A DNA stretch of 48,265 nucleotides from an uncultured Collinsella sp. (GTDB taxonomy: Bacteria > Actinomycetota > Coriobacteriia > Coriobacteriales > Coriobacteriaceae), in assembly GCA_900541065.1 (NCBI GenBank), contig UQIE01000017.1, positions 1 through 48,265 of the forward strand. The letters run 5' to 3'. The position numbers and the translations under genes are program-made. This document shows, one piece after another, positions 31,297 to 38,818 of this stretch; within the stretch, counting starts at the first letter, position 1, and each line of letters opens with the position of its first letter. The notes under the pieces were generated by a model. The model did no database searches and was not told the origin of the DNA. It worked only from the letters and a program-made list of their open reading frames with translations.

Positions 31297-32118
31297 GTGA
31301 ATACTTCTGTCGCCAAGAAAGCCAGCCGGGCGGTGCGCCTGCTCATGATGGTGCTCACGGCAGTTCTCATCTTCTTCTTCATCAATGTTATGCTGCTCGT
31401 CTCCGATATCCAGGGCACGGCGCGCGTGGTCAATTACGCCGGTCTGGTGCGCGGTACCACGCAGCGAATCGTTAAGCTCGAGGATGCGGGCCAGCCTCAA
31501 GATGACCTGCTCAAAGCCGTGGATTCATACATCAACGGTTTGCGTTGCGGAAGTGACGACCTCAACCTCGTCCGTCTCGACGACGATGAGTATCAGGCAA
31601 AAATGACCGAGCTTGCAAATTTTTTTGATGAGCTTTGCGCCGAGATCATCCGCGTGCGCGAAGTCGGCTATGAGAACACCGACATCATCCCTATGAGCGA
31701 GGAGTTCTTTGGCATTTGCGACGATGCTACGCGACTCGCAGAGGACTACTCTCAGGAGAAGGCGTCGGCGCTCAACTATCTCGAGGGCTTGGTGATCATC
31801 GACATCGTGGGCTTGGTGGCGACCTTTGCGGTCGAACTTGTTCGCGCGGTGCGAACTGCCGCGCTCAATCGCGAACTGCAGAGCAAAGTCTATCTCGACG
31901 AAGCCACGGGACTGCCCAACAAGAACAAGTGCGAGGAGGTCTTGGGGCAGGAGCAGCCTGTCTCCGCGGAGGCGCCCGTTGCGATGTGCGTCTTCGACCT
32001 TAACAATCTGCATACGGTCAATAACAACTTCGGCCACGAGAAAGGCGACGAATACATCCGTTCTTTTGCCCAGCAGCTGGGGCTCGTGGCGTCCGAGACC
32101 TGCTTTGTGGGCCGCAAC
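31297..32118 (+). pseudogene. Diguanylate cyclase gene truncated at the GGDEF motif
   Basis: The product has a first membrane segment (about residues 15-35), a PilJ-like extracellular sensor (NYAGLVRGTTQRIVKLE), a second membrane segment (about 165-185) and the first half of a GGDEF domain (DEATGLPNKNKCEEV, VFDLNNLHTVNNNFGHEKGDEY). The homology stops after CFVGRN, exactly where GGDEF should follow. None of the three frames beyond 32118 encodes GGDEF. The frame itself stays open to 32796, through a terminator and antisense to the ABC gene, which is an artefact of GC-rich sequence. The enzyme cannot make c-di-GMP. GTG 31297 follows GGGGAG by 8 bases. A deletion joined to the neighbour's terminator is the simplest history. 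Confidence 0.8.
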
Positions 32119-32153
32119 ACGAGGAACGGTAAGCCTGTAACAGAAGGTATAGA

Positions 32154-32189
32154 AAAGCCTCCGCAGCTCGTGTGTGCTGCGGAGGCTTT
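32154..32189. terminator. Bidirectional intrinsic terminator
   Basis: AAAGCCTCCGCAG and CTGCGGAGGCTTT form a 13-bp perfect stem around a 10-nt loop. It lies between the truncated cyclase gene and the ABC operon and can stop both. Confidence 0.85.
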
Positions 32190-32220
32190 ATTCGTTGCGA
32201 AGCATTGTGTTTGGGTCGTT

Positions 32221-32302
32221 GAGATGAGTCGATTTGCCCCGAAAGAGGAGGGCATTGACCTTAGGGTCATGCCCGACGAATGGGCGGCAAATCGGCCATC
32301 TC
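32221..32302. repeat. Nested palindrome at the end of the ABC operon
   Basis: GAGATG and CGATTTGCC (32221-32238) pair with GGCAAATCG and CATCTC (32286-32302). Inside, GGGCATTGACC (32250-32260) pairs with GGGTCATGCCC (32264-32274) with one bulge. It ends 11 bases from the ABC stop codon. Confidence 0.7.
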
Positions 32303-32313
32303 GGCGGGCCGAA

Positions 32314-34233
32314 CTACTCCAGCTCAAACGCTCCGGTGTAGAGCTGGTAGTAGTATCCACGCTTGGCGATCAACTCGTCGTGGTTGCCGCGCTCGATAAT
32401 GCGGCCGTGGTCCAGGCAGATGATCGCGTCGGAGTTGCGCACGGTGGACAGGCGGTGCGCGATGACAAACGTCGTGCGGCCCTCCATGAGCTTGTCCATA
32501 CCCGCCTGCACGATAGCCTCGGTGCGGGTATCAATGCTCGACGTGGCTTCGTCCAGAATCATTGCCGGCGGATCGGCGACGGCGGCGCGTGCGATCGAAA
32601 TCAGCTGGCGCTGGCCCTGCGACAGCTGCGCGCCGTTGCCGGTGAGCATGGTGTCGTAGCCGTCGGGCAAGCGGGTGATAAAGTCGTCCGCGCCGGCGAG
32701 CTTGGCCGCCGCGATGCACTCCTCGTCGGTAGCGTCCAGGTTGCCGTAGCGGATGTTATCCATCACGGTGCCGGTGAACAGGTTCACGTCCTGTAGCACG
32801 ACGCCCAGCGAGCGGCGCAGATCGGCCTTGCGGATCTTGTTGACGTTGATGCCGTCGTAGCGGATCTTGCCGTCGGCGATGTCATAGAAGCGGTTGATGA
32901 GGTTGGTGATGGTCGTCTTGCCGGCACCGGTGGCGCCGACAAACGCGACCTTCTGGCCCGGCTTGGCAAACACGGACACGCCGTGCAGCACCTCGTGGTC
33001 GGGCGTGTAGCCAAAGTCGACGTTGTCCATGACCAGGTCGCCGCGCAGCGGTACGTACTCGATCTCGCCGGTTGCGCGGTGCGGATGTTTCCACGCCCAC
33101 ATGCCGGTGTGGTGGTCGGCCTCCTCGAGCTGCCAGGTGTCGGGGTTCACCTGAGCGTTGACGAGCGTCACATAGCCTTCGTCGGCTTCGGGCTCCTCGT
33201 CGATGAGCTCAAAGATACGGTCGGCGCCGGCGAGGCCCATGACCACGGCGTTGATCTGCTGCGAGATCTGGCCGATCTGTCCGCAGAACTGCTTGGTCAT
33301 GTTGAGGAACGGCACCACGACGGCGATGGACAGTGCCATGCCCGAGATGCTCAGGTTGGGCACGCCCAGCGCCAGGAAAATGCCGCCTGCCAGTGCGACC
33401 AGCACGTAGAGCAGGTTTCCCAGGTTCATAAGGATGGGCATGAGGATGTTGGCGTACATGTTGGCCTTCTGCGAGACCTCGAAGAGCTTTTCGTTGCGCT
33501 CGTCAAAATCGGCCTCGGCGGCAGACTCGTGGCAGAATGCCTTGACGACCTTCTGGCCGTTCATGACTTCCTCGATATGGCCCTCGACAACGCCGAGCTC
33601 GGTCTGCTGCGCAATAAAGAAGCGCGCTGAGTTGGAGCCGAGCAGCTTGGTCATAAAGGTCATAAAGGCGACGCCTGCCACAATGACCAGGCACATCCAA
33701 ACGCTGTAGTACAGCATGATAAAGAACACCGTGACGATGACGATGGTCGTCATGAGCAGGTTGGGCAGCGACTGGCTGATCATCTGGCGCAGCGTGTCGA
33801 TGTCGTTGGTGTAGTGGCTCATGATGTCGCCGCGCTGGTGCGTGTCGAAGTAGCGAATCGGCAGGTCCTGCATGCGGTTGAACATCTTCTCGCGCAGTTT
33901 CTCGAGCGAGCCCTGCGTGACGATGGCCATGGCGCGGTTCCAGAACAGCGAGGACAGGATGCCGACGCCGTAGATGCAGGCGAGGGTGGTCACGAGCTGT
34001 GCGATCTTGGGCTGTGCAGCTTCCCAATCGCCCGACTGCCACGATTCGCTAATAATCTGCAGGGCGCTCTGAAGGAAGGTTGCGCCGATGGAGTTGATGA
34101 TGGCGCAGAGCACCACGCCGACGACGACGAGGGGCAAAAGCACGGGGTAGAAGCCAAAGAGCGTCTTGATGAGGCGCGACATGGTGCCGCCCTTGCGGTT
34201 GAGCGCGCGCTCGGCGGTCGTTGCCTTACTCAT
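32314..34233 (-). CDS. ABC exporter half-transporter, consensus-site subunit (second pair)
   Basis: The 639-residue protein has six membrane segments (about 25-320), an unusually long linker (about 350-400, Trp/His-rich, HHTGMWAWKHPHR), then Walker A GATGAGKTT (433-441), signature LSQGQ (537-541, altered), Walker B ILDE with catalytic Glu562, and H-loop His593. It complements the subunit encoded upstream, whose start lies in the same operon. Its start codon overlaps the upstream stop by 8 bases, so translation is coupled. The pair is probably a multidrug or lipid exporter under the MarR regulator at the head of the operon. Confidence 0.92.
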   Translation of the reverse strand: MSKATTAERALNRKGGTMSRLIKTLFGFYPVLLPLVVVGVVLCAIINSIGATFLQSALQIISESWQSGDWEAAQPKIAQLVTTLACIYGVGILSSLFWNRAMAIVTQGSLEKLREKMFNRMQDLPIRYFDTHQRGDIMSHYTNDIDTLRQMISQSLPNLLMTTIVIVTVFFIMLYYSVWMCLVIVAGVAFMTFMTKLLGSNSARFFIAQQTELGVVEGHIEEVMNGQKVVKAFCHESAAEADFDERNEKLFEVSQKANMYANILMPILMNLGNLLYVLVALAGGIFLALGVPNLSISGMALSIAVVVPFLNMTKQFCGQIGQISQQINAVVMGLAGADRIFELIDEEPEADEGYVTLVNAQVNPDTWQLEEADHHTGMWAWKHPHRATGEIEYVPLRGDLVMDNVDFGYTPDHEVLHGVSVFAKPGQKVAFVGATGAGKTTITNLINRFYDIADGKIRYDGINVNKIRKADLRRSLGVVLQDVNLFTGTVMDNIRYGNLDATDEECIAAAKLAGADDFITRLPDGYDTMLTGNGAQLSQGQRQLISIARAAVADPPAMILDEATSSIDTRTEAIVQAGMDKLMEGRTTFVIAHRLSTVRNSDAIICLDHGRIIERGNHDELIAKRGYYYQLYTGAFELE

Positions 34234-36040
34234 GTGCCTCGTCTCCTTCCTGGGTCTGAGCTTGTGTTGCGGATGCCTCGGTGTCGGCCTCGACGGCCCC
34301 TTCGCCCTCGGCGGACATCTTGTTCTGCGAGGTGAAGGTCTCGCGGTAGATCTCGCTCGTCTTGAGCAGCTCGTCGTGGTTACCGATCTGCGCGATACGG
34401 CCGCCCTCCATGACGATGATGCGGTCTGCGTCCTGCACGGAGCTAATGCGCTGGGCGATGATGAGCTTGGTCGTGTTGGGCAGATAGCTTGCCAGCCCTG
34501 CGCGAATCTTGGCGTCGGTCTTGGTGTCGACGGCGCTGGTGGAGTCGTCCAGGATCAAGATCTTGGGGCGACGCAGCAGGGCACGCGCAATGCACAGGCG
34601 CTGCTTCTGACCGCCGGAAACATTGGAGCCGCCCTGTTCGATCCAGGTGTCATAGCCCTTGGGGAAGCCATCGACAAACTCGTCGGCGCAGGCCAGATGC
34701 GCGGCCTCGCGGACTTCCTCGTCGGTGGCGTTCGGGTCTCCCCAACGCAGGTTCTCGGCAATGGTGCCGCTAAACAGCACGTTTTTCTGTAGCACCATGG
34801 CCACTTGGTGGCGCAGAGCGTCCAAGTCGTAGTCGCGCACATCCACGCCGCCCACGCGCACGGTGCCTTCGGTGGCGTCGTACAGGCGGGCGATGAGGTT
34901 TACAAGCGTGGACTTGGCCGAGCCGGTGCCGCCGATGATGCCGATGGTCTCGCCGCTCTTAATGTGCAGGTCGATATCGTCGAGCGCCTGGCGCTTCGCA
35001 TGCGCGGAATACTTAAAGCTCACGTGGTCAAAGTCGATGGAGCCATCGGCGACCTCGAGCACGGGCTCGGCGGGATCGGCGATTGTGGGCTCGGCGGCAA
35101 GCACCTCGGTAATGCGGTGTGCCGACTCGTCGGCCATGGTCACCATGACAAAGATCATCGACAGCTGCATCAGACTCATCAGAATCTGGAAGCCATAGGT
35201 AAAGATGGAGGAGAGCTGGCCCACGTCGAACAGCGTGCCCTGGCTCGTGATGATGAGCTTGGAGCCCAGGTAGATGATGACGACAAACGCGCCGTTGACG
35301 CAGATGTTCATCATGGGGTTGTTAAAGGCGAGCAGCTTCTCGGCGCGGGTGAAGTCCATCTGGACGTCGCGTGCGGCGGTCGCGAACTTCTCCTTCTCAA
35401 AGTCTTCGCGCACGTAGCTCTTGACCACGCGCATGCCGGTGACGTTTTCCTCGACGGACTCGTTAAGGGCGTCGTACTTGTGGAACACGCGCGAGAAGAT
35501 GGGACGCACCTTAAAGATGATAAAGAACAGCCCAAAGCCCAGCAGCGGAATGATGACCAGGTAGACCATGGCGACACTGCCGCCCATGATAAATGCCATG
35601 GTAAAGGCGAAGATCAATACCAACGGCGCGCGCACGGCGATACGGATGATCATCATAAAGGCCTGCTGCACGTTGTTGATATCGGTGGTCAGGCGCGTGA
35701 CGAGCGAGGAGCTCGAGAACTCATCGATGTTGGCAAAGCTGAACGTCTGGATCTTGTAGAACAGGTCGTGACGCAGGTTCTTAGCGAAGCCGCAACTCGC
35801 ATGGCTGCAGGTGACGCCGGCAGCGGCGCCAAAAGCAAGCGACGTCAGCGCGATGAGCACCAAAAAGCCCGCGGTGGGAAGCATCTCGGCTACGGTGGCG
35901 CCATCTTTGATGGCGTCGATCAGGTTGGCGGTGATAAATGGAATTAGCATCTCGCAGAGTACCTCGCCAAGCACGAGCAATGGCGTGGCAACGGTGACTT
36001 TCATATAGTCGCGGATGCTGCCCATGAGGGTTTTAATCAT
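34226..36040 (-). CDS. ABC exporter half-transporter, degenerate-site subunit (second pair)
   Basis: The 604 residues have six membrane segments, then Walker A GTGSAKST (371-378, Ala375 where Gly is usual before the Lys), signature VSGGQ (474-478, intact), Walker B ILILDD with Asp499 in place of the catalytic Glu, and Gln530 in place of the H-loop His. These changes define the non-hydrolysing site of a heterodimeric exporter. The C-terminus adds a Glu/Ala/Thr/Gln-rich tail of about 35 residues. It overlaps the MarR gene by 8 bases at its start and the partner gene by 8 bases at its end. Confidence 0.92.
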   Translation of the reverse strand: MIKTLMGSIRDYMKVTVATPLLVLGEVLCEMLIPFITANLIDAIKDGATVAEMLPTAGFLVLIALTSLAFGAAAGVTCSHASCGFAKNLRHDLFYKIQTFSFANIDEFSSSSLVTRLTTDINNVQQAFMMIIRIAVRAPLVLIFAFTMAFIMGGSVAMVYLVIIPLLGFGLFFIIFKVRPIFSRVFHKYDALNESVEENVTGMRVVKSYVREDFEKEKFATAARDVQMDFTRAEKLLAFNNPMMNICVNGAFVVIIYLGSKLIITSQGTLFDVGQLSSIFTYGFQILMSLMQLSMIFVMVTMADESAHRITEVLAAEPTIADPAEPVLEVADGSIDFDHVSFKYSAHAKRQALDDIDLHIKSGETIGIIGGTGSAKSTLVNLIARLYDATEGTVRVGGVDVRDYDLDALRHQVAMVLQKNVLFSGTIAENLRWGDPNATDEEVREAAHLACADEFVDGFPKGYDTWIEQGGSNVSGGQKQRLCIARALLRRPKILILDDSTSAVDTKTDAKIRAGLASYLPNTTKLIIAQRISSVQDADRIIVMEGGRIAQIGNHDELLKTSEIYRETFTSQNKMSAEGEGAVEADTEASATQAQTQEGDEAHE

Positions 36041-36539
36041 CCAGTTCCTCCCAGGTTACACGGATTTTCTCGAGCATTTCGGCGAGCTGCTCGCGCTCGT
36101 CGTGGTTGAGGGCACCAAAGGCCTGCTCTCTAAAGCGAATGCGGGCTGCCTGGTCGATGCGGGCGTTTTCCCGGCCGGTTTCGGTCAGGCGAATGGTGAG
36201 CTGCCGTCGATCCTTGGGGTTACGGCTGCGCTCGATGAGGCCGTTGAGCTCGAGCTTGGACAGGATCTCGGAAAGCGACCCCGGCTTGAGGTCAAAGTGC
36301 ATGCCGAGTTCCTGCTGCGACATCTCGCCGCCGGGTTGCTTGGCCAGCAGGCAGATGATGGGCGCCTTGCCGGACACGCCTCCGCCATGAAAATGCATGT
36401 AATGGCCGCAAAAGCCCAGGCCATTGAGGATGCGCTTGGCAAGCTTGTCTTCTGAGCTAACCGCTTCGGGTGCATCCGCCGGCTGTGACGGGTCGCCGTC
36501 GGGCTCGTGCGAACAAAGGTTAAGAGGTTCATCGCACAT
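36033..36539 (-). CDS. MarR-family transcriptional regulator
   Basis: The 168 residues have a winged helix in the middle (EMSQQELGMHFDLKPGSLSE, ILSKLELNGLIERSRNPKDR with the wing RRQLTIRLTE). The N-terminus (about 45 residues) carries several Cys and His, including CDEPLNLCSHE and GLGFCGHYMHFH, which may bind a metal or sense oxidants. It heads the operon with the two ABC subunits and should repress it; a dyad fitting a MarR operator lies in its promoter. The start ATG 36539 has AAAGGAG 11 bases upstream. Confidence 0.88.
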   Translation of the reverse strand: MCDEPLNLCSHEPDGDPSQPADAPEAVSSEDKLAKRILNGLGFCGHYMHFHGGGVSGKAPIICLLAKQPGGEMSQQELGMHFDLKPGSLSEILSKLELNGLIERSRNPKDRRQLTIRLTETGRENARIDQAARIRFREQAFGALNHDEREQLAEMLEKIRVTWEELDD

Positions 36540-36560
36540 GAATTAGTGTTGCTCCTTTCT

Positions 36561-36596
36561 TTAGTTAGGTAGTGGAATTGTTTTGTGCCTAACCAA
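36561..36596 (-). promoter_or_regulatory. Putative MarR operator
   Basis: TTAGTTAGG (36561-36569) and CCTAACCAA (36588-36596) form an inverted repeat matching at 8 of 9 positions with 18 bp between, placed 22-57 bases before the MarR start codon. This suits autorepression of the MarR-ABC operon. Confidence 0.5.
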
Positions 36597-36641
36597 TCTA
36601 GGAGCATGAGAAATGAATGTCAAGGTACCAAAGTAGTTGTT

Positions 36642-36757
36642 GCGCGGTTTTACCAAACCGCGCAACGGCTCGACGCTGCAAACCCGCCAGAGCGGCAATC
36701 TGCCTTTCAACTTCGGCGGGTTTTCGCTGACTTCGCCAAAACATCGGTGTTGCCCGA
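36642..36757 (+). repeat. Family B structured element, compact copy
   Basis: Hairpin 1 is GCGCGGTTT-TACC-AAACCGCGC (36642-36663). Next come the constant CGACGCTGC box (36671-36679), a second perfect 9-bp stem AAACCCGCC / GGCGGGTTT (36680-36688, 36715-36723), and TCGCTGACTTCGCCAAAACATCG near the end. The larger copy at 42192 and the partial one at 48171 share the order, the box and the 3' block but have other stem sequences. No frame is conserved. Confidence 0.8.
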
Positions 36758-36768
36758 CCAGTCGTTTT

Positions 36769-36795
36769 GGCACTTAGGGACGTTCCTTATGTGCC
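36769..36795. repeat. REP-like hairpin
   Basis: GGCAC (36769-36773) and GTGCC (36791-36795) close a hairpin containing TTAGGGACGTTCCTTA. A half unit follows at once (GGCACTTGGGGACACTCC). It belongs with the larger palindrome at 36833-36892. Confidence 0.65.
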
Positions 36796-36832
36796 GGCAC
36801 TTGGGGACACTCCTTGCGCTGATAGTCGTTGG

Positions 36833-36892
36833 GTTAGTCGTTGGGGACGTTCTTGTTTGACTAGTCATTTAAGAACGTCCCCAACGACTAAC
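36833..36892. repeat. REP-like palindrome with 22-bp perfect arms
   Basis: The arms 36833-36854 and 36871-36892 are exact complements, GTTAGTCGTTGGGGACGTTC plus TT, around the 16-nt loop GTTTGACTAGTCATTT, which itself contains ACTAGT. The GGGGACGTTC core relates it to the other GGGAC palindromes. It lies in the 481-bp gap between the MarR gene and the kinase gene. The remaining 36893-37020 holds the kinase promoter region and nothing else seen. Confidence 0.88.
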
Positions 36893-37020
36893 TTCCTTCC
36901 CGTAACCTTTCCGCAACAATTTGCCCTTCACGCTGCCCGACTTCGCTCGTAACGTTCCCTGCGCTACACTTAGTCGCACTGTGGCGCTGCTGCGCCGTGC
37001 CCGAACCAAGGGAGACCCTC

Positions 37021-37845
37021 ATGAAGAACACTCAGCTGCTGCTGATCAACGATATGTGCGGCTACGGCAAGGTCGCGCTCTCCGCCATGCTGCCGGTGCT
37101 GTCGCATATGGGCTACCGTATCCACAACCTGCCGACGGCGCTGGTGTCCGATACGCTCAACTATCCCAAGTTCTACATCCACGACACCACGGAGTACGTG
37201 CGCCAAAGCCTCGCCATCTGGGAGGAGCTCGGCTTTGAGTTCGACGCCATTTCGACCGGCTTTATCGTGACCGAGGAAGAGACGCGCATCATTTCGGACT
37301 TCTGCCACCGTCGCGCGCAAAAGGGTACCAAGGTGTTCGTCGACCCCATCATGGGCGACAACGGCAAGCTCTATGCGGGCGTGCCCGAGTCCACGATTGG
37401 CCTTATGCGGCATCTGCTGGAGTGCGCAGACTACGCGGTGCCCAACTATACCGAGGCATGCCTGCTCACCGATACGCCTATCGCCGAGCAAATCACGCCC
37501 GACGAGGCCCGCGCCCTTGTGGACGCCGTGCGCGAGCTGGGTGCCAAGTCGGTGGTCATTACGAGCGCCGTGGTCAATGGCACGAACGCGGTTATCGGTT
37601 ACGACCATGTGGCGGGGGAGTACTTCACGATTCCCTTCGACCTGATCCCGGTCTATTTCCCGGGCACGGGCGACACGTTCTCGGCGGTGCTCGTCGGCCG
37701 CGTTATGGCAGGTTGGAGTCTGCAGCGCGCGACGTCCGATGCCATGCGCGTGGTGGCTGAGCTTATCGAGCGCAATGCCGACCAGGAGGATAAGTCCGCC
37801 GGCCTTCCCATCGAGGCCTGCCTGGATGTGATTGACCATGAGTAA
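37021..37845 (+). CDS. pdxY: Pyridoxamine/pyridoxal kinase-like protein
   Basis: The 274-residue ribokinase-fold enzyme phosphorylates pyridoxal, pyridoxamine or a related compound in vitamin B6 salvage. The N-terminal INDMCGYGKVALSA resembles the substrate loop of PdxY/PdxK, and YFPGTGDTFSAVLVG holds the anion hole and catalytic Asp. The gene family also includes hydroxymethylpyrimidine kinases, so the substrate is not certain, but the N-terminal region fits the pyridoxamine-kinase group common in Gram-positive gut bacteria. ATG 37021 follows AGGGAGA. Its last 8 bases overlap the next gene. Confidence 0.85.
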   Translation: MKNTQLLLINDMCGYGKVALSAMLPVLSHMGYRIHNLPTALVSDTLNYPKFYIHDTTEYVRQSLAIWEELGFEFDAISTGFIVTEEETRIISDFCHRRAQKGTKVFVDPIMGDNGKLYAGVPESTIGLMRHLLECADYAVPNYTEACLLTDTPIAEQITPDEARALVDAVRELGAKSVVITSAVVNGTNAVIGYDHVAGEYFTIPFDLIPVYFPGTGDTFSAVLVGRVMAGWSLQRATSDAMRVVAELIERNADQEDKSAGLPIEACLDVIDHE

Positions 37846-38167
37846 CGCCGACGAGAGCGGCACCGAGGCCACGGGCGAGAACAAGCCGCTCGGCGCACCG
37901 CGTGGCAAGCGCCCGCGTATTCGCATTAGCTGTGTTGACCAGCTGGGCACATGCCGCTGCCACCACGGTCACAAGCCGGGCGACGTTTTTGACTTCGACC
38001 GCGATCGCGGCAAGATGTGCGCCATGGCCTGCCATGTGAGCTTTCCCTATATCGATATCCTGCGCTACGGCGGAACCGTGCCTGGCAACGAGCCCGGCAC
38101 GGCAAAGTTCTGCTGTCCCGAGGTCGATACGTTGAACGTCTGGCTCGCCGAGATCGTCGACGAGTAA
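37838..38167 (+). CDS. TIGR04076-type small cysteine-rich protein
   Basis: The 109 residues have a basic, polar N-terminus (about 30 residues) followed by the conserved block CRCHHGHKPGDVF, KMCAMACHV, DILRYGGTVPG and KFCCPEVD. This spacing of Cys residues and the GHKxGD and LRYGG motifs match the uncharacterised TIGR04076 family. The cysteines could hold a metal or be redox-active. ATG 37838 overlaps the kinase stop (ATGAGTAA), so the two are co-translated and may act together. The function is unknown. Confidence 0.8.
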   Translation: MSNADESGTEATGENKPLGAPRGKRPRIRISCVDQLGTCRCHHGHKPGDVFDFDRDRGKMCAMACHVSFPYIDILRYGGTVPGNEPGTAKFCCPEVDTLNVWLAEIVDE

Positions 38168-38208
38168 TCGAGCGAATCAATCGAGCGAGGTTTTTCTCCC
38201 TCAAAGAT

Positions 38209-38278
38209 AACGAGCGTGGATTTTCTCCCGTTTAGAGCGCGCTTGAACGCTCAAAGTGGGAGATCATCCACGCTCGTT
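38209..38278. repeat. Long palindrome between convergent genes
   Basis: AACGAGCGTGGA (38209-38220) and TCCACGCTCGTT (38267-38278) are perfect; inside, CTCCC and AGAGCG pair loosely with CGCTC and GGGAG. A TTTT run follows the right arm. A partial third unit, AGCGAGGTTTTTCTCCC, lies just upstream at 38184-38200. It probably works as a bidirectional terminator. Confidence 0.78.
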
Positions 38279-38320
38279 TTATGCCGATGGCGTGGCACGT
38301 GCGTCCGCGTGCTCGCTTGC

Positions 38321-38767
38321 CTATAACTGCTCGAGCATGGCCGTGCAGCCGGCGAGCACATCGCGGTAGGTGGCATCGAAGTTGCCGGTGTACCAGGGAT
38401 CGGCCACGTCGCCGGGACGATCGGTCCAATCGAGCAGGCGCGAGATCTTGCTATCGGGATCGCTGCCAAAAATGCGACGCAGACCGCGCACGTTCTCGGC
38501 ATCCATATAGACAATGTGGTCCCAGTCACCATACTCCGCGCGACGCACCTGACGTGCACGATGTACGACGACGGGAATCCCGACCTCGCGCAGCTTGGCA
38601 ACGGTACCGTGGTGTGGCGGGTTGCCGATCTCCTCGGTCGACGTTGCAGCGGAATCAATGACAAACTCCGCCTCGCGTCCAGCGCGGCGCACCAGCTCGG
38701 TAAACACGGACTCAGCCATCGTCGAGCGACAGATGTTCCCATAGCAGATAAAAAGAATGCGTTGCAT
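38321..38767 (-). CDS. Low-molecular-weight protein tyrosine phosphatase
   Basis: The 148-residue cytoplasmic phosphatase has the P-loop CYGNICRS at the N-terminus (nucleophile Cys8, Arg14) and the general-acid segment DPWYTGNF near the C-terminus, as in Wzb/YwlE-type enzymes. VVHRARQVRRAEYGDWD is the region preceding the substrate-facing loop. These phosphatases act on tyrosine or arginine phosphate, often in capsule or stress control. ATG 38767 follows AAAGGA; 15 extra codons in the open frame lack a ribosome site. No tyrosine kinase or capsule genes are nearby. Confidence 0.92.
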   Translation of the reverse strand: MQRILFICYGNICRSTMAESVFTELVRRAGREAEFVIDSAATSTEEIGNPPHHGTVAKLREVGIPVVVHRARQVRRAEYGDWDHIVYMDAENVRGLRRIFGSDPDSKISRLLDWTDRPGDVADPWYTGNFDATYRDVLAGCTAMLEQL

Positions 38768-38818
38768 GAGCGGTTTCCTTTCGATCGTCCTCATCGAGCT
38801 CGAGTATCGCATCTACGC

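Noticed and set aside
32119..32796. Open frame continuing from the cyclase gene for over 220 codons
   Set aside because: It runs through an intrinsic terminator and then antisense to the start of a well-supported ABC gene, with no domain sense. GC-rich codon structure keeps such frames open by chance.
36642..36892. CRISPR-like repetition in the 36.6-36.9 kb gap
   Set aside because: The units are palindromes of different sequence and spacing with no constant repeat-spacer pattern and no cas genes nearby.
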